Source: Bacteroidales bacterium UBA1217
GTDB lineage: Bacteria > Bacteroidota > Bacteroidia > Bacteroidales > P3
NCBI GenBank assembly: GCA_002309335.1
Contig: DBXH01000010.1
Location: forward strand, 23,549 to 54,270
Reading direction: 5' to 3'
DNA length: 30,722 nucleotides
Position 1 is the stretch's first letter. Every line of letters begins with the position of its first letter. This document shows, one piece after another, positions 16,163 through 23,865 of this stretch. Below the pieces are notes generated by a model that saw only the letters and a list, made by a program, of their open reading frames with translations, had not been told where the DNA came from and did no database searches. A program made the position numbers and the translations under genes.

Positions 16163-17187
16163 GCGCTGATTTGACTATAAAGACCAATTATTCTCTGCTG
16201 AACTACAATACTTTCGGTATAGATGCCATTGCTGCAGGTTTCGTGCAGTTGAAGTCGCTTGATGATTACATTGCTTTGGTTAAATCAGATATCCTGCGCG
16301 AAAAGCCGTTCTTTATTCTCGGTGGTGGAAGCAACGTGGTGTTCTCCGACCATTACGAGGGCATTGTGGTGCATCCTGCCAATAAGGGTATCAGATTGAT
16401 CGAGAAGCAAAATGACCGCTGTTTCGTTGAGGCAAATGCAGGAGAGGTGTGGGCTGATTTTGTGAACCACTGCATCGACAATGGTTGGTACGGACTCGAG
16501 AATCTCGCTGCAATTCCAGGCACTGTGGGTGCCGCTCCGGTGCAGAATGTGGGTGCTTACGGCAAAGAGGCCAAAGATGTGATAAGTAGGGTGCATCTTA
16601 TTGAGATAGAGACGGGCGAAGAACGATGGGTGAGTGTAGAGGATTGCGAGTTTGGTTACCGGTGGTCTCGTTTCAAAGGAGAGTGGAGTAACCGCTACTT
16701 GATAGACAGGGTTGTGTTTGCGTTGCGCGATGAGTTTGTTCCTGATCTGTCTTACAAGGCATTGGCATCAGCGTTGACTGAACGGGGCATTGAAAAGCCA
16801 ACGGCGCGTCAGCTGGCCGACACAGTTGGTGAGGTTCGCGACTCAAAGCTGCCAAATCCCAAGAAGACAGGAAGTGCCGGCAGTTTCTTTAAGAATCCGG
16901 TTGTGAATGATGCCGTCTATCAAACGATAAAGAGTAAATACCCCGATATAGTCTCTTTCCCTGTTGGCGACGACCGCTTCAAACTTGCAGCAGGCTGGAT
17001 GATAGAGCATTGCGGATGGAAAGGGCGCAATTTGGGCAATGCCGGCGTATACGAGAAACAGGCGCTGGTACTCGTCAACCGGGGCGGATGCACGGGGCGG
17101 GATGTACGTAATCTGGCGGATGCTATAATTGCCGATGTACAAGCCCGATTCGGTCTGAAACTCGAATGCGAAGCGATTTTTGTTTGA
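16159..17187 (+). CDS. murB: UDP-N-acetylenolpyruvoylglucosamine reductase
   Basis: MurB reduces UDP-GlcNAc-enolpyruvate to UDP-MurNAc with NADPH, the second step of peptidoglycan precursor synthesis. The 342-residue protein is the type I (E. coli-like) form. The FAD-binding segment GGGSNVVFSD is at 55-64. IPGTVGAAPVQNVGAYG is at 119-135, and GYRWSRFK is at 167-174. The catalytic serine Ser242 lies in GSAGSFFKNP (238-247), and the late catalytic glutamate Glu338 in LECEAIFV. The start codon overlaps the stop of the ATPase-CYTH gene, and an AGGAG stretch just before it could serve as ribosome binding site. Confidence 0.96.
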   Translation: MSADLTIKTNYSLLNYNTFGIDAIAAGFVQLKSLDDYIALVKSDILREKPFFILGGGSNVVFSDHYEGIVVHPANKGIRLIEKQNDRCFVEANAGEVWADFVNHCIDNGWYGLENLAAIPGTVGAAPVQNVGAYGKEAKDVISRVHLIEIETGEERWVSVEDCEFGYRWSRFKGEWSNRYLIDRVVFALRDEFVPDLSYKALASALTERGIEKPTARQLADTVGEVRDSKLPNPKKTGSAGSFFKNPVVNDAVYQTIKSKYPDIVSFPVGDDRFKLAAGWMIEHCGWKGRNLGNAGVYEKQALVLVNRGGCTGRDVRNLADAIIADVQARFGLKLECEAIFV

Positions 17188-17243
17188 TTTATACCACTTG
17201 AATTATTAAACCATTTAAACAATAAACAGTTAAACTTTAAGCT

Positions 17244-17852
17244 ATGTACGATGTAAATGAATTCTGGCAATGGTTTGTCGATAACAACGAGCAACTTACG
17301 ATGCTTGGTGATTTGGACGAGAAGCAGCAGCAGGCTCTTTTGGAGGAATTGCAGAACAGATTGGAGTCCTATTGCCCAGGTTTGACCTATGAAATGGGTG
17401 AGCCGACGCCGTCGGGCCGCACTCTTACCTTTTCGGCCGAGGGCGATTCAGATCTCTTCCGCTATGTGTTGGACCTTACCGACAATGCCCCCGACCTCGA
17501 CTGGTGGGAGTTCGTTGCTTTCAAACAGCCCAAGGGCACCGATCTCAAGGTGACCTTCGACAAGTACCGCTTCGAGACCAAGCAGATGTATTTTATGCAA
17601 CTAGAGAGCGAAGAAGAGCCTGACATTCTTGGAGTTCGTGTGGCATTGCCCAACCCTGTAGACGATGACGACGACCAGCTGGTGGGTGTTTATGTAACCC
17701 TCGAGGCAATGATTGGCGAGTTTGACTGTTCAACACTTATCGGTTATCTGGACACCTGTGCAATACCTGCCGATCCTCACGAAGCCGGTTTCCGTCCCCT
17801 TGACGATTTTCCGGAGTTTGTGGAGTGGTTTAAACGTCAACGGGATAAATAA
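17244..17852 (+). CDS. Acidic conserved-looking protein of unknown function
   Basis: I do not recognise this 202-residue protein with confidence. It has no signal peptide or membrane segment and is rich in Asp and Glu. It starts MYDVNEFWQWFVDNNEQL, has a predicted helical start, then a GRTLTFSAEGDSDLFRYVLDL segment and a DWWEFVAFKQPKG segment. This order recalls DUF695-like proteins, but the match is loose. An acidic loop of five Asp (VDDDDDQL) lies near residue 140. It follows murB by 56 bases on the same strand and is probably read through from that run. Small acidic proteins of this kind can be immunity or cofactor proteins, but no toxin gene is next to it. Confidence 0.6.
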   Translation: MYDVNEFWQWFVDNNEQLTMLGDLDEKQQQALLEELQNRLESYCPGLTYEMGEPTPSGRTLTFSAEGDSDLFRYVLDLTDNAPDLDWWEFVAFKQPKGTDLKVTFDKYRFETKQMYFMQLESEEEPDILGVRVALPNPVDDDDDQLVGVYVTLEAMIGEFDCSTLIGYLDTCAIPADPHEAGFRPLDDFPEFVEWFKRQRDK

Positions 17853-17889
17853 AATTTCCTCCAAAGCGCTGTGATATGATTTTTTTTCG

Positions 17890-17897
17890 TATCTTCG
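17890..17897 (+). promoter_or_regulatory. Probable -7 promoter element for purA
   Basis: TATCTTCG resembles the Bacteroidota TAnnTTTG box and lies 80 bases before the purA start. No clear TTG box is present 19-21 bases upstream, so the call is partial. Confidence 0.45.
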
Positions 17898-17977
17898 TAA
17901 CGTCTTTTACAGGGTCGAAATAATCATTTGAACCTTGTATCTGTTTTAGATTGAGTAAAATACAAAAATATATTGAA

Positions 17978-19273
17978 ATGAGTAAAGTAGATGTTTTGTT
18001 AGGATTGCAGTGGGGCGACGAAGGAAAAGGCAAGATTGTCGATGTTCTTACGCCCGGTTATGATGTAATCGCCCGTTTTCAGGGAGGTCCAAACGCTGGT
18101 CACACTCTCGAGTTCAACGGCATCAAGCACGTGCTCCACATAATCCCGTCCGGCATCTTTCACAAAGAAAAATTGAATGTTATCGGCAACGGTGTGCTTA
18201 TAGAGCCTGCTATTTTCAGCGAGGAGATAGCCGCTTTGCGTCAGAAGAATGTTGAACCGACCGACAATCTGTTTGTTTCGAAGAAAGCTCATCTTATACT
18301 TCCTTCGCACCGACTGCTCGACGCCGCCAACGAGCAGGCCAAGGGCAATGCCAAGATCGGCTCGACGCTGAAGGGCATAGGTCCGGCTTATACCGATAAG
18401 ATTGCACGTACCGGCATCCGTGTGGGCGATATTCTTGAGTTCGATTTCCGCGAGAAGTATCAATTGCTTAAGTTCCAGCATATTCAAATCGCCAAAATGC
18501 TGAAATTTGACGTTGATTCATTCCGTATCAACGATATGACCCTCGACGAGTATGAGGTGCGTTGGATGGAGTCGCTCGAAACATTGCGCAAATTCAAGCT
18601 GATCAACAGCGAGTATTTTATCAATAAATGTCTGAAAGAAGGTAAGAAAGTCCTCGCCGAGGGAGCCCAGGGTTCAATGCTCGACATTGATTTTGGCTCA
18701 TATCCTTTTGTCACTTCGTCGTCGACTATCACTGCCGGAGTCTGCTCTGGTTTGGGTGTGGCTCCGTCGTCGATAGGCCGTGTTATGGGCATCACCAAGG
18801 CTTATTGCACGCGCGTCGGTGCCGGTCCGTTCCCCACCGAGTTGTTCGACGCTACAGGGCGCACATTGTGCGAGTTGGGACACGAATATGGAGCCACTAC
18901 CGGTCGTTCGCGCCGTTGCGGATGGATCGACATACCCGCATTGCGCTATGCTTGTATGCTTAACGGAGTGACAGACCTTATTGTTACCAAACCCGACGTG
19001 ATGAACGACTTTGACGAGGTGAAGATGTGTACCGACTATATCATCAACGACAAGGAGACCGACGAGATCCCGTTCGAGTTCAACGAGGTAGAAATCAGGC
19101 CCAAACTGCAGTCGTTTGCGGGTTGGAAACAGAGCATTGCCGATGCGAAGAAATACGAGGATTTGCCGGAGGCGTTGCAGACCTATCTCTCTGCAATTGA
19201 GTCGCAAACAGGTGTCCGAATAATGGCAGTGTCGATAAGCCCTGATCGCAAGGATGTTCTGTTTAAAGACTGA
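17978..19273 (+). CDS. purA: Adenylosuccinate synthase
   Basis: PurA makes adenylosuccinate from IMP, aspartate and GTP, the first committed step from IMP to AMP. The 431-residue protein begins MSKVDVLLGLQWGDEGKGK with the GTP-binding loop GDEGKGK (13-19, Asp14) and has the catalytic His42 in GPNAGHTL. The KIGSTLKGIGPAYTDKIARTGIR block, the AEGAQGSMLDIDFGSYPFVTSS block and TRVGAGPFPTEL follow, as in all PurA. I place the start at the ATG at 17978 because it gives the standard N-terminus. An in-frame TTG at 17951 would add nine unlikely residues. It appears to be its own transcription unit. Confidence 0.97.
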   Translation: MSKVDVLLGLQWGDEGKGKIVDVLTPGYDVIARFQGGPNAGHTLEFNGIKHVLHIIPSGIFHKEKLNVIGNGVLIEPAIFSEEIAALRQKNVEPTDNLFVSKKAHLILPSHRLLDAANEQAKGNAKIGSTLKGIGPAYTDKIARTGIRVGDILEFDFREKYQLLKFQHIQIAKMLKFDVDSFRINDMTLDEYEVRWMESLETLRKFKLINSEYFINKCLKEGKKVLAEGAQGSMLDIDFGSYPFVTSSSTITAGVCSGLGVAPSSIGRVMGITKAYCTRVGAGPFPTELFDATGRTLCELGHEYGATTGRSRRCGWIDIPALRYACMLNGVTDLIVTKPDVMNDFDEVKMCTDYIINDKETDEIPFEFNEVEIRPKLQSFAGWKQSIADAKKYEDLPEALQTYLSAIESQTGVRIMAVSISPDRKDVLFKD

Positions 19274-19407
19274 AATGTTATATATTTGAAACCTTAATTA
19301 AAATTTGCCGTATAATAATTTTAACATTTCAACGTTTACGCAAAAAACAGGTGGCTAATGCAATAAAATGTCACCAATGATGACTAAATAAAAAAAATGA
19401 TACAAAA

Positions 19408-20451
19408 ATGAAAAGATTTGTTCTTGTAGCATTGATGTGCCTCCCTCTGCTGGCAACGGCACAGACCAAAGTGAAAGAAACCGATGTGCCTAAATCGGTC
19501 TTGCTGTCGTTGGAGAAAGTACACGACTCTTATAAGGTTAAGACATGGTACCAGGCTCCTGGTCAGTATATCGCCGATCTTGTCGTTGATGGTCAGAACG
19601 GCCGCTGCTACTTCACCGCCAATGGTGATTATCAGTATACTTCGTTTCCTGTTGCCCTTGAGGAGTGTCCGACAATGATGAACACCTATTTCGTCAACAA
19701 CTATCCGGGCTACCGTATCAAAAGTACAGAGTATATCGAAGAGATGAGTGGCGACAATTACTATCGAATGATTATCATCAAGAAAGGTTTAGGTTCGGCC
19801 GACTGTGAGATGATTTTCGACACTCGCGGCAAGCTGCAGCGCTCTACGGCTCCTGATCCCGATGTGGTTAAGAAGGACTACTACACCCATTCCAACCCCG
19901 AGGATGTGAGTAAAGACGAGGAGACATCCAAGACTAAGAAATCGAACAAGAAACGTCCAAAACCCGTCGAGGATGTTCCGGAAATCGAAGCTTTTGAGCC
20001 TTCGCAGGCTATTGCGGCCAACTTTGCAAAGCGCTATCCAGCCACACGCCTTAGTGCCGGTCCCGATTGGTATGAGCGTACAGGTGATGAGTGCGTGGCC
20101 TACTATGCCAACAACCAGAAGAATAAGTTTGAGGCAGTATATAGTATGAGCGATGAGAAACTTATCAAGACCGGCAAAGTCCTTGCTAAGGAGCGTTATA
20201 CCAGTGCTATCCTCAAATACTTGAACGAGAAATTTAAGGGTGAGAAGTACAGAGTCGAGAAGATGGTTGTATACGAGTTCGATGCCAAGTACCGCGGTGC
20301 TGACGGCAAGAAACCGAAACCTTACACCTACGTTGTTGTAAGCCAGAAAGGTTCGGGCCACACGCTGAAATACACCCGTATGGAGTTTGACAATACCGGC
20401 AAGTTCACCGGTCTCCTCGCACAGCCCCTCGATCCGAGAGACGTACAGTAA
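19408..20451 (+). CDS. Secreted PepSY-like (DUF2874-type) protein
   Basis: This 347-residue exported protein has a signal peptide (MKRFVLVALMCLPLLATAQ, cut near residue 19) and no lipobox. The region after it (VPKSVLLSLEKVHDSYKVKTWYQ, then a strand-rich part with ADLVVDGQNGRCYFTANGDYQYT) looks like the PepSY-like DUF2874 fold common in Bacteroidota. A Lys/Pro/Glu-rich linker (about 165-200) leads to a second part starting near EPSQAIAANFAKRYPATRLSAGPDWYE that may repeat the same fold in diverged form. The function is unknown. PepSY-like domains are often thought to bind or inhibit peptidases. A strong terminator follows at 20474-20502, so it is probably transcribed alone. Confidence 0.7.
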   Translation: MKRFVLVALMCLPLLATAQTKVKETDVPKSVLLSLEKVHDSYKVKTWYQAPGQYIADLVVDGQNGRCYFTANGDYQYTSFPVALEECPTMMNTYFVNNYPGYRIKSTEYIEEMSGDNYYRMIIIKKGLGSADCEMIFDTRGKLQRSTAPDPDVVKKDYYTHSNPEDVSKDEETSKTKKSNKKRPKPVEDVPEIEAFEPSQAIAANFAKRYPATRLSAGPDWYERTGDECVAYYANNQKNKFEAVYSMSDEKLIKTGKVLAKERYTSAILKYLNEKFKGEKYRVEKMVVYEFDAKYRGADGKKPKPYTYVVVSQKGSGHTLKYTRMEFDNTGKFTGLLAQPLDPRDVQ

Positions 20452-20473
20452 TACATTAATGTATCATAACACA

Positions 20474-20502
20474 AGGTGCAGATGATTCTGCACCTTTTTT
20501 TT
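20474..20502 (+). terminator. Rho-independent terminator after the PepSY-like gene
   Basis: An eight-base stem AGGTGCAG (20474-20481) and CTGCACCT (20488-20495) with a six-base loop is followed by a run of T to 20502. It lies 22 bases after the stop codon. Confidence 0.92.
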
Positions 20503-20570
20503 GTATATTACTGCAACTATAGCAATACTCTTCCTTGGTAGTAATGTTGATTTGCAATTATAAATGCATT

Positions 20571-20600
20571 TTGCCATTCCCGAAATTCTTCATATCTTTG
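20571..20600 (+). promoter_or_regulatory. Bacteroidota-type promoter for the T9SS esterase gene
   Basis: TTG at 20571-20573 (within a TTTTG run), a 19-base spacer and TATCTTTG at 20593-20600 match the consensus well. The expected transcript start near 20607 leaves a leader of about 95 bases before the ATG at 20702. The leader contains a 12-codon open frame at 20643-20681 with an AGGAGG run upstream (20627-20632). Confidence 0.75.
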
Positions 20601-20701
20601 CAGTCTCCAAACTACGATAAACGGATAGGAGGAAATTCTGGAATGAATATCAAGGCTGACACTTTATGTAATTATTCATAAATAAAAAACGATATAAGAA
20701 A

Positions 20702-21802
20702 ATGAAAAAAACGATTGTATATGCAATATTGGCCGCGATTGTAGCGGTGGCTCCGATGAGGGCTCAGGTGCGGACGTTCGCCTGGCAGAACACCCAGCGG
20801 CAATATATGCTGTTCGAGCCTACGGGACGTGACGGCGCTGTGCCGGTGATGTATTTCCTACACGGACTGGGTGACAACATAACGCGCTGCAACGACGAGA
20901 TGCACTTTGCGCCCCTCGCCGAGCGCTATGGATGGGCCATCGTAGTTCCCCAGGCCCTCAGCGTGTCGGGCTACACGATGTGGAACGCTGGACTCGGCGG
21001 CTCGGCCGACGACGCGGGATTCCTGCTAGCGCTGCTTGATACGCTGGTGTCGGACGGCAGGGTCAATCCTGACAGCGTTTTCTTCACGGGTTTCTCGATG
21101 GGAGGTTTTATGACCCACCGTATGGCCATAGAACACGGAGACAGAATCACCGCCTGCGCCCCTGTAAGTGGCTTGATATCCTTCGCCTTTGCCGATGAGG
21201 TGCCTGTGGCTCCCGTGAAGATGATGCACATACACGGGACCTCCGACAACGTGGTTGGCTGGAACGGCGGTTCCGCCTATTTCGGCACCATCGGCATTAG
21301 TGTGGACTCGCTAGTGAGATACTGGACCGACTGGAACGTGTGCGACGAGACGCCCGATATTGACACACTTTCCGACCGCGTGAACGACGGCCTGCGTTTC
21401 ATCCGCTACACCTACACGGGCGGCGACGCGGAGTTTCAGTTGCTCAAGGTTGTAGGCGGCACGCACGACTGGTACCAGGATTCAACAGCGCACGACATTG
21501 ACTATTTCGACGAGATACACAGGTTCTTTACCGGCGGGGCTTCCTCGCTGGGTTTCAACGACCCTTCATACGACAGTCCGCAATTCAGGGTGTGGCCGAA
21601 TCCCGCTGCGGGATACCTTTATGTGCAGACTTCGGAACCCGTGACACTGACCATATATGACGGTATGGGTAATGCTGTGATGAGGGGGAACTATGAAGAG
21701 GGGATAACCCGCGTGGATATCCAAGAACTCCCAGAAGGACTGCTTATTCTTGCAGACGGCAAGGGTAACACCAGAAAAATAGTGAACGCAAACGTTAGGT
21801 GA
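20702..21802 (+). CDS. Secreted esterase (PHB depolymerase/feruloyl esterase-like) with T9SS sorting domain
   Basis: This 366-residue alpha/beta-hydrolase of the LpqC/CE1 type probably cleaves esters in plant or other polymers. It has a signal peptide (cut near residue 21), the MYFLHGLGDN oxyanion region (50-59), nucleophile Ser132 in GFSMGG, acid Asp182 in HIHGTSDNVVGW and His255 in GGTHDWYQDS. Residues 296-366 form a type A T9SS sorting domain: it opens VWPNPAAGYLYV and ends with LPEGLLILADGKGNTRKIVNA. The enzyme should therefore cross the outer membrane by the T9SS and be held on the surface or released. The gene looks visibly more GC-rich than most neighbours. It is convergent with the nitroreductase, with 19 bases between stops. 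The exact ester substrate cannot be told. Confidence 0.85.
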   Translation: MKKTIVYAILAAIVAVAPMRAQVRTFAWQNTQRQYMLFEPTGRDGAVPVMYFLHGLGDNITRCNDEMHFAPLAERYGWAIVVPQALSVSGYTMWNAGLGGSADDAGFLLALLDTLVSDGRVNPDSVFFTGFSMGGFMTHRMAIEHGDRITACAPVSGLISFAFADEVPVAPVKMMHIHGTSDNVVGWNGGSAYFGTIGISVDSLVRYWTDWNVCDETPDIDTLSDRVNDGLRFIRYTYTGGDAEFQLLKVVGGTHDWYQDSTAHDIDYFDEIHRFFTGGASSLGFNDPSYDSPQFRVWPNPAAGYLYVQTSEPVTLTIYDGMGNAVMRGNYEEGITRVDIQELPEGLLILADGKGNTRKIVNANVR

Positions 21803-21821
21803 CTGTGATTGCGATGTAAGT

Positions 21822-22568
21822 TTACTGCTCCATCATTCCGGCTTGCTCGACAAAGTCGAGGAGGGCCTGTGATATGGCTACGTTGTCTTTCTTGGGGTAG
21901 CGGATTTTGGTGAAGATCTCTGCAAGGTTGCGGGTGCCGTTCTGACGCACCATTTCCTGGTTGAAGGGGAACTCCTCGCGGATGCGGTGTATGCGCTCGA
22001 TGTCGTCGTCGCTGTAGTCGTGGTATTTCTCGTCGTGCACAACACCTTCCAACGGCAGGCGCTCGCTCTGGGCCGGCTGCTCGTCGGGATAGCCCATACA
22101 AAGGGTTACGACTGGCACAACGCCCTTAGGTAGCTCCAGCAGTTCGGCAATGGCCTTGGTGTTGTACATCACGGTGCCAAGATAGCAGAATCCAAGGCCT
22201 TCGGCTTCGGCGGCAACACAGATGTTCTGTGCTGCAAGCGAGGCGTCGACGGTGCCGGACATCAGCCAGAGGAAGTTGTCGTAGGGCTCGTCGCAGCCGC
22301 GCAGACGGCACCAATGGTGGTAGCGGTTCACATCGACGCATATTGTGAGGAACGCGGGCGCGGTGCTACCTTGGCCGAAATGTAGTTTGGACAGGGCGGC
22401 AACGTTATCCGGCTGTTGTGTGACGATGACGCTGTAAATCTGCATATTGCCTGTGTTTGACGCGCGCATTCCGCATTCAAGGATGCGATTCATCTTGTCG
22501 GCCTCTATGGGTGTGGGTTTGAAGCGGCGTATGCTGCGGTGGCTGTTGAGGAGTTCTATAGTATTCAT
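21822..22568 (-). CDS. NfsA-like nitroreductase family protein
   Basis: This 248-residue FMN-dependent oxidoreductase of the nitroreductase superfamily begins MNTIELLNSHRSIRRFKPTPI, with the SxRxF phosphate-binding start of these flavoproteins, and continues with ASNTGNMQIYSVIV. The second half has VVPVVTLCMGYPDEQP and then RLPLEGVVHDEKYHDY, the pattern of the NfsA/FRP branch, which uses NAD(P)H to reduce nitro compounds, quinones or flavins. It is cytoplasmic. It lies downstream of the B12 operon terminator on the same strand. The BluB branch, which makes the lower ligand of B12, was considered and does not fit. Confidence 0.88.
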   Translation of the reverse strand: MNTIELLNSHRSIRRFKPTPIEADKMNRILECGMRASNTGNMQIYSVIVTQQPDNVAALSKLHFGQGSTAPAFLTICVDVNRYHHWCRLRGCDEPYDNFLWLMSGTVDASLAAQNICVAAEAEGLGFCYLGTVMYNTKAIAELLELPKGVVPVVTLCMGYPDEQPAQSERLPLEGVVHDEKYHDYSDDDIERIHRIREEFPFNQEMVRQNGTRNLAEIFTKIRYPKKDNVAISQALLDFVEQAGMMEQ

Positions 22569-22626
22569 TGTTTTATTGTCTTTTACAAGATAACGGGGGA
22601 TGCACCCTTTTATTTTGTGAAGCCAT

Positions 22627-22656
22627 AAAAAAGGATGCCGCCAAATGGCGGCACCC
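22627..22656 (-). terminator. Rho-independent terminator of the B12 uptake operon
   Basis: Read on the minus strand, GGGTGCCGCC (22656-22647), loop ATTT and GGCGGCATCC (22642-22633) form a ten-base stem with one G-T pair, followed by six T (22632-22627). It lies about 30 bases after the BtuG-like gene and separates it from the nitroreductase. Confidence 0.92.
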
Positions 22657-22685
22657 GGGATATATACAGATAATGAGTGAGTCGG

Positions 22686-23777
22686 TTAGTTGGAGGTGGC
22701 AACGCGGGTAGATTTACCGGTGTTGATGTCCATGATTTCCAAACTGTTGCTGAACGATACGGTGATGTAGGCTTTGTTGCCGACGGTGATGATGTCCTGA
22801 GCAACATCGCCGAGTCCGCGTCCGTTGTTGTCGGCGAAATAGTTGACGGTGGCTGTGGAACTGCTGACGTTGACGCGGCTGATGCCGGCATTGTTGGCTC
22901 CCCAACCTCCCTCGTTCAGAACCAGCAGATTGTCGCTGTTGACAGCGACAGCTTTCTTGGGCAGGTTGCCTACCTGTGTGGCTCCCATACGCATGGTGCC
23001 GTCGTTTGCAAATACATAGCAATCGCCGGCGGCAATGTAGTTTCCGTCCGAAAGAACTATGATGTCGCCGTTGGCGGGATTGATGCTGATGCCGTAAATG
23101 CCGTCGATGGTACTGAAGTTGGAAAGAATTTCGGTTGCCTGGTGGGTGCTGCCGTCAACTCTATAGAAGGTAGTGTTGGTGGTGTAGTCGGCGTTGTAGG
23201 TTGTGGCGCAACCATAGATATTGCCGTTGTAAACATCAAAGTTGGTAAGTGCAACATTAAGATTCACAATCTCCTTGTTGCTGGTGTTCATAATGTAGGT
23301 GCCGCCAAAGTCGGTAGCATAGTCGCCCCAGGTGTTGAAGACGATATGGTTGTTGTCGAGTTTTTTTACAACTTGCGGGTTGATTCCAATGGTGATGCTG
23401 TCGACCAACTTGAAGGAGGCGATGTCGACGACATAGAGTTTGTTGTCGTAGCTGTAGTTGCCGCTCTGATCCGAGATGTTGCTGCTGGCAATGTAGAGTT
23501 TGCCTCCTACTGCGGCAATACCTTCGGGATGGAATTGGCCGAGATTGCAGACGCCTGTAAATGCATTCTGCGAGGGGTCAAAGCGTACTACCGCCATAGG
23601 GTAGTAGCAGGTCATATAGATGTCGCCGCCGTCGGTTTCAAGATAACGCGGGGTCTCGAACCTGGCTTCGATGCCTTGTTGTTGAGTCTCTTCCTCCTCG
23701 TGTTTGCAGGAGGTTAAAAGGAATGCTGATGTCGCAAAAGCTAGTGCGATAAGGGTTTTTAAGAATGTTTTTTTCAT
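22686..23777 (-). CDS. btuG: BtuG-like surface lipoprotein, beta-propeller (DUF5074/YncE-like)
   Basis: BtuG proteins are surface lipoproteins of gut Bacteroides that bind vitamin B12 very tightly and pass it to BtuB. This 363-residue protein has a lipoprotein signal (LLTSC, Cys24) followed by an acidic run (KHEEEE), similar to the surface export signals of Bacteroidota lipoproteins. The rest is made of repeated blades such as YLETDGGDIYMTCY, HPEGIAAVGGKLYIAS, NKLYVVDIASFKLVDSI and ISINPANGDIIVLSDG, typical of a YncE/DUF5074 beta-propeller. The identification rests on this fold plus position: it is second in an operon behind a B12 riboswitch and a TonB receptor. A phased 9-bp repeat fills the leader between the two genes, ending just before this start codon. 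B12 binding is inferred. Confidence 0.8.
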   Translation of the reverse strand: MKKTFLKTLIALAFATSAFLLTSCKHEEEETQQQGIEARFETPRYLETDGGDIYMTCYYPMAVVRFDPSQNAFTGVCNLGQFHPEGIAAVGGKLYIASSNISDQSGNYSYDNKLYVVDIASFKLVDSITIGINPQVVKKLDNNHIVFNTWGDYATDFGGTYIMNTSNKEIVNLNVALTNFDVYNGNIYGCATTYNADYTTNTTFYRVDGSTHQATEILSNFSTIDGIYGISINPANGDIIVLSDGNYIAAGDCYVFANDGTMRMGATQVGNLPKKAVAVNSDNLLVLNEGGWGANNAGISRVNVSSSTATVNYFADNNGRGLGDVAQDIITVGNKAYITVSFSNSLEIMDINTGKSTRVATSN

Positions 23778-23784
23778 TATTAGG

Positions 23785-23865
23785 GGTTTTAAAGGTTTTA
23801 AAGGTTTTAAAGGTTTGAAGGGTTCGCTTTGCTTGAAAGGTTTGAAGGGTTTTAAAGGTTAGAAA
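23785..23865 (-). repeat. Phased 9-bp repeat between the BtuB-like and BtuG-like genes
   Basis: Nine consecutive 9-base units can be read from 23785 to 23865 without change of phase. On the plus strand four are GGTTTTAAA (23785, 23794, 23803, 23848) and two GGTTTGAAG (23812, 23839). The rest are degenerate. The array covers the whole gap, runs into the receptor stop codon (23859-23861) and stops seven bases before the lipoprotein start codon, where the ribosome would bind. Confidence 0.85.

Noticed and set aside
21822..22568. Nitroreductase as BluB, linked to the B12 operon
   Set aside because: The second half follows the NfsA/FRP pattern (VVPVVTLCMGYPDE, then LPLEGVVHDEKY) and a strong terminator separates it from the B12 operon.
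22677..23717. A 346-residue open frame on the plus strand opposite the BtuG-like gene
   Set aside because: It is rich in Val, Gly and Asp with no motif, has no promoter, and mirrors a gene with a clear signal peptide, fold and operon on the other strand.
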